This document shows positions 9,357-17,981 of a stretch of 49,343 bases of DNA, piece by piece. The stretch comes from Sphingomonas sp. (lineage in GTDB: Bacteria; Pseudomonadota; Alphaproteobacteria; Sphingomonadales; Sphingomonadaceae), in the NCBI RefSeq assembly GCF_025362505.1, contig NZ_JANYGG010000111.1, forward strand, positions 1-49,343, read 5' to 3'. Positions within the stretch are counted from its first letter, which is position 1, and the number at the start of each line of letters is the position of its first letter. Under the pieces are notes generated by a model. The model saw only the letters and a program-made list of their open reading frames with translations, was not told the origin of the DNA and did not search any database. A program made the position numbers and the translations under genes.

Positions 9357-10259
9357 TTATCGCAGCACCCGCTTGCCCCGCGCGGCCTCCATGAACAGGG
9401 TCGCCGCCTCGCTCTGTCGGGTCAGCCGCCGCCAGACGAGCCCGATATCGAACGTCGGGAGCTGGTCGCGGGTGCGCTTCGCGAGGATCCGGTCGCCGTC
9501 GAGCGACCACGGGCGGTAGAGCAGGTCGGGCAGGATCGCGAGCCCGGCGTTGGTGCCCACGAGGCCGCGGATCGCCTCGACCGATGCGCTGCGATAGGCC
9601 GGGCGACTGTGCACCGGCTGGCGTTGCCACACCGCGCTGGAGACCAGTTGCAACTCCTCCCGGTTGATGTCGATCAGCGGTTCGTCGGCCAGTTCGGCCA
9701 GGCTGAAGCTCTCCTGGTCGGACAGGCGGTGTGCTGGCGCCATCCACACCCGCATATCGGATCGCAGGAGCACGTCATGGTCCAGTGCCTCGGGCCGAGT
9801 GAGGCCGGGGACGACCAGGATGGCAAGGTCGATTTCACCATTGACCAGCATATGTTCGATATAGTCGCTCTTCTCCTCGACGATCGCGACTTTGACCGAC
9901 GGGAAGGCCTGTCGGTATCGGGCGAGCAGATCGGGCAAGAAATAGCCGGTCACGGTCGGGGTCGCGCCGACCTTGAGCGTGCCGCTGACTTCGTCCGTAT
10001 TCTGGGCGATGCCGCCGCGAATATCGTTCATCGCGTCGACGATCTTGCGCGCGTGACGCAAGAACTGCTGCCCCTCGCGGGTCAGGATGACGCCGCGCGC
10101 ATGGCGCGCGAACATTTCACAGCCGAGCTCAGCCTCGATGAAGCGGATCGCGTCGGTTACCGCCGATTGCGAGATGCCGACACTGGCCGCCCCGCCCGAA
10201 ATTGATCGAATTTCAGCTACCGCGATGAAATATCGCATCTGTCGGAAAGTGATGTTCAT
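9357..10259 (-). CDS. LysR-family transcriptional regulator
   Basis: This 300-residue LTTR has an N-terminal winged helix-turn-helix (about residues 1-60, with GGAASVGISQSAVTDAIRFIEAELG) and a periplasmic-binding-protein-like effector domain (about 90-295). It lies between the puu-like genes and the divergent pot operon, which marks it as their likely amine-responsive regulator. An ATC-N9-GAT box lies 7 bases upstream of its start codon, suggesting autoregulation. The preceding 169 bases (9188-9356) hold no gene and no convincing terminator. Confidence 0.93.
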   Translation of the reverse strand: MNITFRQMRYFIAVAEIRSISGGAASVGISQSAVTDAIRFIEAELGCEMFARHARGVILTREGQQFLRHARKIVDAMNDIRGGIAQNTDEVSGTLKVGATPTVTGYFLPDLLARYRQAFPSVKVAIVEEKSDYIEHMLVNGEIDLAILVVPGLTRPEALDHDVLLRSDMRVWMAPAHRLSDQESFSLAELADEPLIDINREELQLVSSAVWQRQPVHSRPAYRSASVEAIRGLVGTNAGLAILPDLLYRPWSLDGDRILAKRTRDQLPTFDIGLVWRRLTRQSEAATLFMEAARGKRVLR

Positions 10260-10265
10260 CGAGCT

Positions 10266-10280
10266 ATCGGTTCCACTGAT
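10266..10280. promoter_or_regulatory. ATC-N9-GAT candidate LysR box in the lysR/potF intergenic region
   Basis: ATCGG-TTCCA-CTGAT is an imperfect inverted repeat with the same ATC-N9-GAT core and 5-base spacer as the perfect repeat at 2250-2268; both also share the TATCGGTT left arm. It sits just upstream of lysR and 140 bases upstream of potF, where an LTTR would control its own gene and the divergent operon. Confidence 0.45.
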
Positions 10281-10419
10281 GGCAGTCGTGTCGCATAACA
10301 GACTGGCCTTGGGAAGCGAGGCGCGCTTGGTTGTGCGCGTCGATCATCCGCCCGGTTGAATGCGTCGTTCGAAACGCGCACAACAATCAGCGGTAACAGT
10401 CTTCAGGGTAGCAAGAGCA

Positions 10420-11547
10420 ATGGATCGTCGCATCACGTTGGGGGAACTCAAGGCCAACCGTCGCTCGATCCTGCAGGGACTCGGCATCGCGGCGGTGGGC
10501 TTAAGCTTCGGCGGCCTGGCCGGCTGCGGGAAAAGCGATAGCGGCCCAAATAGCGTCGGCAAGATCGCTGCCACAGGGGAAGACAAGAAGCTCAATTTTT
10601 ACAATTGGGACACTTACATCGGCGAGACGACGCTGGCCGATTTCAAGGGCGCGAGCGACATTGACGTAAACATGTCGCTGTTCGCGACCAACGACGAACT
10701 GTTCGCCAAGCTGCGCGCGGGGAACCCCGGCTTCGACGTGATCGTGCCGTCGAACGACTTCGTCGAGCGCATGGTGTCGTCGAAGATGCTGATGCCGCTC
10801 GATCAGTCGCAAATCCCCAATATGAAGAACATCGACCCGAGCTTCATCGACGTGCCCTACGATCCGGGCCGCAAATATTCGATGCCCTTCACCTGGCTGG
10901 TGCTCGGCATCGGCTATCGCAAGTCGAAGGTGAAGAGCTTGCCCGACAGCTGGAAGGTGCTGTTCGATTCGAACGAATATGCCGGCAAGATCGGCCTGCT
11001 GAGCGAAGCCGGCGACCTGTTCCGCCTTTACGGCAAATATCTCGGCAAGTCGGTCAACGAACTGACCCCCGCCGACATTGCGACGATCGAAAAAATGATG
11101 ATCAAGCAGAAGCCGTTCGTGAAGGTCTTCCACGAGGACAATGGCCAGGACCTGCTGGTCAAGGGCGAGATCGATCTCGTGCTCGAATATAATGGCGACA
11201 TCGCGCAAAAGATGGTCGAGGACGATGACATCGACTTCGTCCTGCCCAAGGAGGGCAGCCAGCTCAATTCGGACACTCTGTGCATTCCGGTCGGCGCGCC
11301 GCATCCCAAGAACGCCCACGCGTTCATCAACTATCTGCTCGACGCGGAGGTCGGCAAGGGGATTACCAGCACGATCCACTATCCGACCCCGAACGCCGCA
11401 GCGAAGGCGCTAATGCCCGACAGCTACAAGAATAATTCAGTGGTGTTTCCGCCAGCCGCGCAACTCGCCAAGTGCGAATATGCCAGGTTTCGGCCGGACA
11501 TTCAGCCGCTCTACGAGGAAGCCTTCACGCGCGTCCGGGCGTCGTAA
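10420..11547 (+). CDS. potF: Polyamine ABC transporter substrate-binding lipoprotein (PotD/PotF type)
   Basis: This 375-residue periplasmic binding protein captures putrescine, spermidine or a related amine for the adjacent permeases. LNFYNWDTYIGETTLADF is the hallmark start of the mature PotD/PotF domain, with FDVIVPSNDFVERM and LVLEYNGDIAQKM further on. The N-terminus has NRRSILQG followed by a hydrophobic run and LAGC (lipobox Cys 36), so it is probably a lipoprotein exported by a Tat-like signal. I chose the ATG at 10420, because the open frame upstream to 10360 adds only unconserved residues. It is first in a five-gene operon. Confidence 0.92.
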   Translation: MDRRITLGELKANRRSILQGLGIAAVGLSFGGLAGCGKSDSGPNSVGKIAATGEDKKLNFYNWDTYIGETTLADFKGASDIDVNMSLFATNDELFAKLRAGNPGFDVIVPSNDFVERMVSSKMLMPLDQSQIPNMKNIDPSFIDVPYDPGRKYSMPFTWLVLGIGYRKSKVKSLPDSWKVLFDSNEYAGKIGLLSEAGDLFRLYGKYLGKSVNELTPADIATIEKMMIKQKPFVKVFHEDNGQDLLVKGEIDLVLEYNGDIAQKMVEDDDIDFVLPKEGSQLNSDTLCIPVGAPHPKNAHAFINYLLDAEVGKGITSTIHYPTPNAAAKALMPDSYKNNSVVFPPAAQLAKCEYARFRPDIQPLYEEAFTRVRAS

Positions 11548-11553
11548 GCGACA

Positions 11554-12456
11554 ATGCAGGACTGGCGATTTCATCGGCGCGCGTTCGCCGCGGTGGCGGC
11601 AGCGCCGGTGGGGTGGCTGGTCCTGTTCTTCCTCGTGCCCCTGGCGATCGTGTGGGCCTACAGCTTCGGCGAAAATGTCGGGCTGACGCGGATCACGATC
11701 AGCGGCACTTTTTCCAACTACGCCCACGCGCTCGAGCCGCTTTACCTCAACATCTTCCTGAAGTCGGTCGCGGTGGCGGCGCTGACGACGCTGATCTGCC
11801 TCGTCGTCGGGATTCCGGTGGCGATGGCGATCGCCTTCGCCCAGCCGAAGTGGAAGGCGTGGCTGCTGTTACTCGTGATGCTGCCGTTCTGGACCAACCT
11901 GCTGATCCGTACCTACGCGCTGCTGTCGCTAATGGGGACGCGCGGGATCGCCAATGGCGGGCTCGAGAAATTGTGGAATGGATCGAGCCATGTCTCCGCA
12001 CTGCTGGGTTTCGGCGCGTTCGGCGAGTTCCAGGCGGTGCCCCTGCTCTACAATAATTTCGCGGTGATCTTCGGGCTGGTCTATGTCCATTTGCCCTTCA
12101 TGGTGCTGCCGCTTTACGCCGCGCTCGACCGGCTCGACAAAAGTCTGATCGAAGCAAGCCTCGACCTTGGCGCGGGCCATTTCCGGACGATCACGCGGAT
12201 CGTCGCTCCGCTCGCCGCGCCGGGTATCATCTCTGGCCTGATCATCACCTTCGTGCCCGCGTTGGGCGCCTACCTGACCCCCGATTTGATGGGCGGGACC
12301 GACAGCCAGATGATCGCCAACGTCATCGAGCGCCAGTTCAAGCGCGCCAACGACTGGCCGTTCGGCGCGGCGCTGTCGTTCATCCTGATGTACGCGACCT
12401 TCATCCTCATCGCGCTCCAGGCACTGCGCAACAAGAAGGCCGAGTCGCGGTCATGA
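11554..12456 (+). CDS. potH: Polyamine ABC transporter permease (PotB/PotH type)
   Basis: This 300-residue inner-membrane permease has about six hydrophobic helices, beginning GWLVLFFLVPLAIVWAYSF. The cytoplasmic coupling segment IEASLDLGAGHFRTITRIVA carries the EAA motif (EAxxDLGA) that contacts the ATPase. It begins six bases after potF and ends ten bases before the next permease. Families of this type pair as PotH/PotI heterodimers. Confidence 0.92.
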   Translation: MQDWRFHRRAFAAVAAAPVGWLVLFFLVPLAIVWAYSFGENVGLTRITISGTFSNYAHALEPLYLNIFLKSVAVAALTTLICLVVGIPVAMAIAFAQPKWKAWLLLLVMLPFWTNLLIRTYALLSLMGTRGIANGGLEKLWNGSSHVSALLGFGAFGEFQAVPLLYNNFAVIFGLVYVHLPFMVLPLYAALDRLDKSLIEASLDLGAGHFRTITRIVAPLAAPGIISGLIITFVPALGAYLTPDLMGGTDSQMIANVIERQFKRANDWPFGAALSFILMYATFILIALQALRNKKAESRS

Positions 12457-12466
12457 GGCACGTCTC

Positions 12467-13303
12467 GTGAGCGCGCGAATCCCGATCGCCCCGCTCGAAT
12501 ATTCCCGGCGGCTGTGGCTCAGGTCATGGGTCGGCGCGGTAGCGTTGTTCCTCTACGCGCCGCTCGTCTTCCTGATCGTCTTCAGCTTCAACGACAGCAA
12601 GGCCAACCTTGTCTGGAAGGGCTTCACGCTCAAATATTATGCAAAGGTGTTCCACAACGAATCGCTGATGACTGCGCTCGGCAACTCGCTGACGATCGCC
12701 TTCCTCGCGACCATCGTCAGCCTCGTGCTCGGAGCGCTCGCCGCGGTGCTGTTGTGGCGCTTCCGCTTCCCGTTCAAGGCGAGCGTCGAGGGCGCCATGT
12801 CGCTGCCGATTGTCGTCCCCGAAATCTGCATGGGGGTGGCGATGCTGGTGTTCTTCGCGACCATCGGCTGGCCCAACGACCTGCCGTGGCCGTTCAGCCT
12901 CGGCGCGATCACCATCGCCCACATCACCTTCTGTTTTCCGTTCGTTGCACTCGTCGTCCGCGCTCGCCTCGCCAGCTTCAACCGCGAGCAGGAGGAGGCC
13001 GCCAAGGACCTTGGCGCGAGCGAATGGCAGACGTTTCGCGACGTGCTCCTGCCGCACATGAAACCGGGGTTGGTCGCCGGCGCGCTGCTGTCGTTCACGC
13101 TCAGCCTGGACGACTTCGTCATTACCTTCTTCACCAGCGGGCCGAACACCATCACCTTCCCGGTAAAGGTCTATTCGATGGTTCGCTTCTCGGTCACGCC
13201 CGAGGTCAACGCCGTGTCAGCGCTCCTCATCCTGCTGACCGTCATCCTCACCACCATCGCGCTCAAGATGCAGGACATCACGAGAGAAGCCGGAGCCCAT
13301 TGA
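12467..13303 (+). CDS. potI: Polyamine ABC transporter permease (PotC/PotI type)
   Basis: This 278-residue second permease starts with GTG at 12467. It has hydrophobic helices from VALFLYAPLVFLIVFSFND onwards and the EAA loop EEAAKDLGASEWQTFRDVLL. The segment LSFTLSLDDFVITFFTSGP is very typical of PotC/PotI. Its stop TGA overlaps the ATG of the ATPase gene by one base (TGATG). Confidence 0.92.
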   Translation: MSARIPIAPLEYSRRLWLRSWVGAVALFLYAPLVFLIVFSFNDSKANLVWKGFTLKYYAKVFHNESLMTALGNSLTIAFLATIVSLVLGALAAVLLWRFRFPFKASVEGAMSLPIVVPEICMGVAMLVFFATIGWPNDLPWPFSLGAITIAHITFCFPFVALVVRARLASFNREQEEAAKDLGASEWQTFRDVLLPHMKPGLVAGALLSFTLSLDDFVITFFTSGPNTITFPVKVYSMVRFSVTPEVNAVSALLILLTVILTTIALKMQDITREAGAH

Positions 13304-14409
13304 TGGCCGACCCGATCATCCAGATCAAGAATGTCACGAAGAGGTTCGGCAATCTCGCCGCGGTCGACAATATCAGCCTCGACATCAAGGCCGGCGAATT
13401 CTTCGTGCTGCTCGGGCCTTCGGGCTGCGGCAAGACCACGCTGCTGCGGATGATCGCCGGGTTCGAAGTTCCGACCGAAGGCCAGATCCTGATCGACGGG
13501 CAGGACATGGCGCATGTCCCGCCGAACCGCCGCCCGGTCAACATGGTGTTTCAGTCCTACGCCGTGTTCCCGCACATGTCGGTCGCCGACAATGTCGGCT
13601 ACGGTCTCAAGATCGCGCGCACCCCAAAAAGCGAGATCCGCGACCGGGTCGAGGAAGCCCTCGCGCTGGTCCGCCTCGAAGGGCTGCACGAGCGGATGCC
13701 CGACCAGCTGTCGGGCGGCCAGCGGCAGCGTGTCGCACTCGCGCGCAGCCTGGTGATGAAGCCCAAGGTATTGCTGCTAGACGAGCCACTGTCGGCGCTC
13801 GACGCCAAGCTGCGCGCGCAGATGCAGTTCGAACTCGCCGACATCCAGGAGAAGGTCGGGATCACCTTCGTCACCGTGACCCACGATCAGGACGAGGCGC
13901 TGTCGCTGGCGACGCGGATCGCGGTGATCAACAAGGGCCAGGTGGCGCAACTCGCCGGCTGTTCCGACCTTTACGAATACCCCGCCAACCGCTTCGTCGC
14001 CGACTTCATCGGGTCGGTGAACATCTTCGACGGGCGGATGCTGGTCGACGAGCCCGAGCGGGCGGTGATCGACTGCCCCGAGATCGGGAAAATCTACCTC
14101 AACCATGGCGTCACCGGGTCGCACAGCGCCGACCTGTGGGTCGCGATCCGTCCCGAGAAGATCCAGATGTCGCGCCCGGGCGAGGCCGCGCCGGCCGATG
14201 CGCCAGACGGGCACAACGAGGCCGAGGGCGTGATCAAGGGCATGTCATACCTCGGCGACATCACCATCTATGAAGTCGAACTGACCGGCGGGCGGCGGAT
14301 ACGTGTGTCGCGGCCCAACCTGTCGCGCACCGACCAGTTGCATTTCACGTGGGAAGACAAGGTCGCGCTGCACTGGCACCCGACTAGCCCGGTGGTGCTG
14401 CTGTCCTGA
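13303..14409 (+). CDS. potG: Polyamine ABC transporter ATP-binding protein (PotA/PotG type)
   Basis: This 368-residue ATPase powers the PotHI permease. It shows Walker A GPSGCGKTT (38-46), a Q-loop at VFQSYAVFPHM, the signature LSGGQ (136-140), Walker B LLLDEP (157-162) and the switch His in VTHDQDEAL (194). A C-terminal TOBE domain (about 270-365) includes WVAIRPEKI. The frame is open far upstream inside potI, but MADPIIQIKNVTKRFG at 13303 is the family start. It overlaps the next gene by one base. Confidence 0.93.
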   Translation: MADPIIQIKNVTKRFGNLAAVDNISLDIKAGEFFVLLGPSGCGKTTLLRMIAGFEVPTEGQILIDGQDMAHVPPNRRPVNMVFQSYAVFPHMSVADNVGYGLKIARTPKSEIRDRVEEALALVRLEGLHERMPDQLSGGQRQRVALARSLVMKPKVLLLDEPLSALDAKLRAQMQFELADIQEKVGITFVTVTHDQDEALSLATRIAVINKGQVAQLAGCSDLYEYPANRFVADFIGSVNIFDGRMLVDEPERAVIDCPEIGKIYLNHGVTGSHSADLWVAIRPEKIQMSRPGEAAPADAPDGHNEAEGVIKGMSYLGDITIYEVELTGGRRIRVSRPNLSRTDQLHFTWEDKVALHWHPTSPVVLLS

Positions 14410-15812
14410 TGCGGGGGAACAACAAGGAGGCGGTGCTCGGCGGCGTCCGGCTGGCGACCCTGCGCGCATTCCGGTCCGAGCAGGAGGCGATCTACCGCGC
14501 CGCGCGGCCGGTCTCGGCTAAGCTCGCCGACGATGCTCGTGATGGCTGGGTCAACGGCGTCCCGATGCAGTGGATGACCGATTGGCCGATGCCCTATCCC
14601 CTGTTTATCGAGCATGGCGCGGGCAGCCGGCTGGTCGATGTCGATGGCCACGAATATGCCGATTTCTGCCTTGGCGACACCGGCGCGATGTTCGGTCATG
14701 CCAGCCCGCCGGTGGTCGTCGCCGCGAGCGCTCAGGCGACGCGCGGCTTCACCCACATGCTGCCGACGCGCGATGCCGCGGTCGTCGGCAAGCTGTTGCG
14801 CGAGACCTTCGGGCTGCCGGTATGGCAGGTCGCGCTGACCGCGACCGACGCCAACCGCTTCGCCCTGCGCGTCGCGCGGGCGGTCACGGGGCGGCCGAAG
14901 ATCCTCGTCTTCAACGGCTGCTATCACGGCACCGTCGATGAATGTTTCGTCTGCCTGGTCGATGGCGAAGCGCGTAACCGGCCCGGAATGCTCGGCCAGT
15001 TCGTCGACCTGACCAGCCAGGCAGCGGTGGTCGAATTCAACGACCTGCCCGCGCTGGAGGCCGCACTGGCCGCTGGCGACATCGCCTGCGTCATCACCGA
15101 GCCGGTCCTGACCAATTCATCGATGGTCCTGCCCGATCCCGGCTTTCACGACGAACTTCGCCGTCTGACCCGCGCGGCGGGCACCTTGCTGCTGATCGAC
15201 GAAACCCACTGCATCTCGTCGGGCTACGGCGGCTACACCCGCGTCCACGGGCTCGAGCCTGACCTGTGGGTGTGCGGCAAGGCGATCGCCGGAGGCGTGC
15301 CAACCGCCGTCTGGGGCATGACCGAAGCGGTCGCGCGCGGCTATGAGCAGGCGTTGCGCGACAGGCCGCCGGGCCATAGCGCGATCGGCACGACGCTCGC
15401 CGCCAATGCCCTGTCGCTCGCCGCCCTGCGCGCCAATCTCGAGCAGGTCATGACCCCGGCCAACTATGCCTCGATGGAGGCCCGCGCCGAGCGCCTCGCC
15501 ACCGCGCTCAACCGCGAGGTCGCGGCAGTGGGCCTGCCGTGGCACGTCGCCCGCGTCGGCGCGCGGATCGAGTTCATCTTTTCGCCCGTCCCGCTTCGCA
15601 ACGGCACAGAGGCGGCGGCGACCCACCTCCCCGAACTGGAGCAGGCAATCCACCTCGGCCTGCTCAACCAAGGCGTGCTGATCGCCCCGTTTCACAACAT
15701 GATGCTGGTCTCCCCCGCCACCAGCGACGCCGACGCCGACCGCCTCGTTGCGGCCACCGCCGAAACGCTCAGGCGGCTGATGGGCATTGATCGGCGCGTC
15801 TCCGCGCAATAG
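14409..15812 (+). CDS. Class III aminotransferase, glutamate-1-semialdehyde aminomutase-like
   Basis: This 467-residue PLP enzyme is last in the pot operon. The PLP Lys is in VCGKAIAGG (K291) and the cofactor Asp in LIDETHCI (D264). CYHGTVDE (171-178) resembles GSAM-type proteins. The usual SGTEA phosphate-binding motif is replaced by TATDANRFA (144-152), which sets it apart from true HemL and most omega-transaminases. Its position suggests it acts on the amine imported by the ABC system or on a downstream omega-amino acid. The substrate is unknown. Confidence 0.85.
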   Translation: MRGNNKEAVLGGVRLATLRAFRSEQEAIYRAARPVSAKLADDARDGWVNGVPMQWMTDWPMPYPLFIEHGAGSRLVDVDGHEYADFCLGDTGAMFGHASPPVVVAASAQATRGFTHMLPTRDAAVVGKLLRETFGLPVWQVALTATDANRFALRVARAVTGRPKILVFNGCYHGTVDECFVCLVDGEARNRPGMLGQFVDLTSQAAVVEFNDLPALEAALAAGDIACVITEPVLTNSSMVLPDPGFHDELRRLTRAAGTLLLIDETHCISSGYGGYTRVHGLEPDLWVCGKAIAGGVPTAVWGMTEAVARGYEQALRDRPPGHSAIGTTLAANALSLAALRANLEQVMTPANYASMEARAERLATALNREVAAVGLPWHVARVGARIEFIFSPVPLRNGTEAAATHLPELEQAIHLGLLNQGVLIAPFHNMMLVSPATSDADADRLVAATAETLRRLMGIDRRVSAQ

Positions 15813-15815
15813 CCG

Positions 15816-15847
15816 CCGTGCTTGCGCAAGACGGGGCTTGGCGCCCC
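15816..15847. terminator. Two adjacent hairpins between convergent genes, possible terminator
   Basis: CTTGCGCAAG flanked by CCGT and ACGG forms one stem (15816-15834). GGGGC-TTGGC-GCCCC forms an overlapping alternative (15833-15847). They fill the 42-base gap between the ends of the aminotransferase and the thiolase. There is no U-tract, so intrinsic termination is uncertain. Confidence 0.35.
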
Positions 15848-15854
15848 CCTCTGC

Positions 15855-17033
15855 TTAGCCGAGCGCTTCGATGATGGTGACATTGGCGATCCCGCCGCCC
15901 TCGCACATCGTTTGCAGCCCGAAGCGTTTGCCGCGGGCGCGCAAGGCGTGGACCAGCGTCGCCATCAGCTTGGTTCCGCTCGCGCCCAACGGGTGACCGA
16001 GCGCGATTGCCCCACCGTTGACATTGAGCCGCGCGGGGTCCGCGCCGAGCTCCTTGAGCCACGCCAGCGGCACCGGCGCGAACGCCTCGTTGACCTCGTA
16101 CAGGTCGATGTCGCCGATCGCGCGGCCCGACCGCTCGAGCGCGCGGCGTGTCGCCGGGATCGGCTCCATCAACATGATCACCGGGTCGCCGGCGGTGACC
16201 GTAAGCTGCTCGATCCGCGCGATCGGGGTGAGGCCATGCGCCTTCAACGCGCGCTCGTTGACGATCAGCACGCCCGATGCCCCGTCGCAGATCTGGCTGG
16301 CGTTGCCGGCGGTAATGACCCCGCCGGGCTGGAGCGTCTTGAGCTGCGCCAGTCCCTCCAGCGACGCGTCGCGGCGAATGCCCTCGTCGCGGGTATGAAG
16401 CGTTTCATGTCCGTCGGCGTCGACCACTAGGAGCGGAACGATCTCTTCGCCAAATGCCCCGGCGTCGGTAGCCGCGGCGGCCTTGCGATGCGATTCCACC
16501 GCGAAGGCGTCCAGCTGGTCGCGGGTGAAGCCATAGCGGTCGGCGATCATTTGCGCGCCGGTGAACTGGCTGAACTGTGTCACCCCGAACCGCTCGAGAA
16601 TCGCCTCGCTCCACGGACCGACCCCGACCCCAGCCTGCATCGCGAGCATGGTCGGTGAACCCATCGGCACGCGCGTCATATGCTCGACCCCGGCCGCAAT
16701 GATCACGTCCTGCGTCCCCGACATCACCGCTTGCGCCGCGAAATGCAGCGCCTGTTGCGAACTTCCGCACTGACGATCGATGGTCACCGCCGGTACGCTC
16801 TCGGGCAGCGACGAGGCGAGCACCATGTTGCGCCCGACGTGAAAGCTCTGCTCGCCGACTTGGGATACGCAGCCGACGATGACGTCCTCGATCGCGGCGG
16901 GGTCGATCCCGCTTTTCGCAAGCAGCGCGTCGATCACCGCGGCGCCCATGTCGGCCGGGTGCCAGTCGCGCAGTGCGCCGTTGCGGCGCCCCCCAGCGGT
17001 GCGAAGTGCGTCGACGATATAGGCTTCAGTCAT
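15855..17033 (-). CDS. Acetyl-CoA C-acyltransferase (thiolase)
   Basis: This 392-residue thiolase cleaves 3-ketoacyl-CoA with CoA. All catalytic residues are present: the nucleophile Cys in DRQCGSSQQALH (C89), His in ALGHPLGASG (H347) and the second Cys in MCEGGG (C377). Start at 17033 overlaps the stop of the upstream ThuA-like gene by 8 bases, so the two are translationally coupled. It is probably the thiolytic step for the CoA thioesters handled by this region. Confidence 0.93.
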   Translation of the reverse strand: MTEAYIVDALRTAGGRRNGALRDWHPADMGAAVIDALLAKSGIDPAAIEDVIVGCVSQVGEQSFHVGRNMVLASSLPESVPAVTIDRQCGSSQQALHFAAQAVMSGTQDVIIAAGVEHMTRVPMGSPTMLAMQAGVGVGPWSEAILERFGVTQFSQFTGAQMIADRYGFTRDQLDAFAVESHRKAAAATDAGAFGEEIVPLLVVDADGHETLHTRDEGIRRDASLEGLAQLKTLQPGGVITAGNASQICDGASGVLIVNERALKAHGLTPIARIEQLTVTAGDPVIMLMEPIPATRRALERSGRAIGDIDLYEVNEAFAPVPLAWLKELGADPARLNVNGGAIALGHPLGASGTKLMATLVHALRARGKRFGLQTMCEGGGIANVTIIEALG

Positions 17034-17904
17034 ATTCTGCTCCTGTTGGTGCCGCCGCGGCGGAATGATCGATGGAGGACGCCATGCCGGTCGAGGGATG
17101 ATGATCGCGCCCGTGTCTCCGCTCGTCCAACCACGCGCGCGCCGCGGGCGAGGCGACCCAGCGCAGTGCGTTGCCGACCAGCGTGCGGTAGGCGGGATTG
17201 GCGAAGGCGGCCGGCCCGTCCCCGGGCTGGAGATAGACCAGCGGACTGTTCCCCGCGGCCTTGACCCAGCCGATAACGCGACAATCGGTGGGCGGTACCC
17301 AGTCGCGCTCGTCATCAATGCTGCGCACGGCATGACACGCCGAGCGGAATGAGCCGGCGATCGGATCGCGCCGCAACAGCGGCTCGACCACATCGTCGAA
17401 AACCTCGAAAAGATAGGGCTCGTCCTCGATCTCGAACCTCTGAGGAACGCCCTCCAGCACCGGGTGTGGCGGCGCGGTAATCACCGCCAAGCGCGCCTGT
17501 GGGACATAGCCCGATCCTGGCCGCTGCACCCCGCGGACAATTGCCGGCCGATAGAGGAACGCCCCGCCCAGCGTCTCGGCGTAAGCCGGCCAGCCGGGCC
17601 AGCCGGCGATCGCGTGGTGCAGTGCGACGATGCCCTTGCCCTCGTCCAGCAGCGCGCGAAACCCGTTCACGAATTCGGGCGGCGGCGCGACCGGCTCGGG
17701 CCGCGATTCGACCGGCGATGCGAAATCCAATCCCGGCATGTCGTAGAGCAGGAGTGCGTCATAACCGCGCATCGCGTCGGGGTTCATCAGCATCGCCGCC
17801 GCCGGCTGATCGACGAAGGTCGGCACGATCCCGACCGCGCGAAGCATTTCTTCGAACGCATCGCGCGCGAAAGCATGTCCGCCGGTCGCGACGAACACGC
17901 GCAT
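17026..17904 (-). CDS. ThuA-like (trehalose-utilisation/class I glutamine-amidotransferase-fold) protein
   Basis: This protein of about 292 residues has the ThuA fold: MRVFVATGGHAFARDAFEEML at the N-terminus, YDALLLYDMPG, then KGIVALHHAIAGWPGWPAYAETLGG. Near the C-terminus NSPLVYLQPGDGPAAFANPAYRTLVGNALRW is typical. Such proteins occur beside sugar or CoA-ester catabolic genes, but their reaction is unknown. Start at the ATG 17904 is preferred; an in-frame GTG at 17913 is possible. It is cotranscribed with the thiolase. A second, distinct ThuA-like gene lies at 21527. Confidence 0.8.
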   Translation of the reverse strand: MRVFVATGGHAFARDAFEEMLRAVGIVPTFVDQPAAAMLMNPDAMRGYDALLLYDMPGLDFASPVESRPEPVAPPPEFVNGFRALLDEGKGIVALHHAIAGWPGWPAYAETLGGAFLYRPAIVRGVQRPGSGYVPQARLAVITAPPHPVLEGVPQRFEIEDEPYLFEVFDDVVEPLLRRDPIAGSFRSACHAVRSIDDERDWVPPTDCRVIGWVKAAGNSPLVYLQPGDGPAAFANPAYRTLVGNALRWVASPAARAWLDERRHGRDHHPSTGMASSIDHSAAAAPTGAEYD

Positions 17905-17981
17905 CCCGTTCACGCCGCATCCGCCCGCTTGGCCGTGCGTGCGCGCTCGGTTACGCTGGCCCACCACGAAGGGAACGAGCC

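Noticed and set aside
10383-10389. ACAATCA before potF as another TetR-type operator
   Set aside because: The right half (GCGGTAA) does not match and there are no flanking A/T runs.
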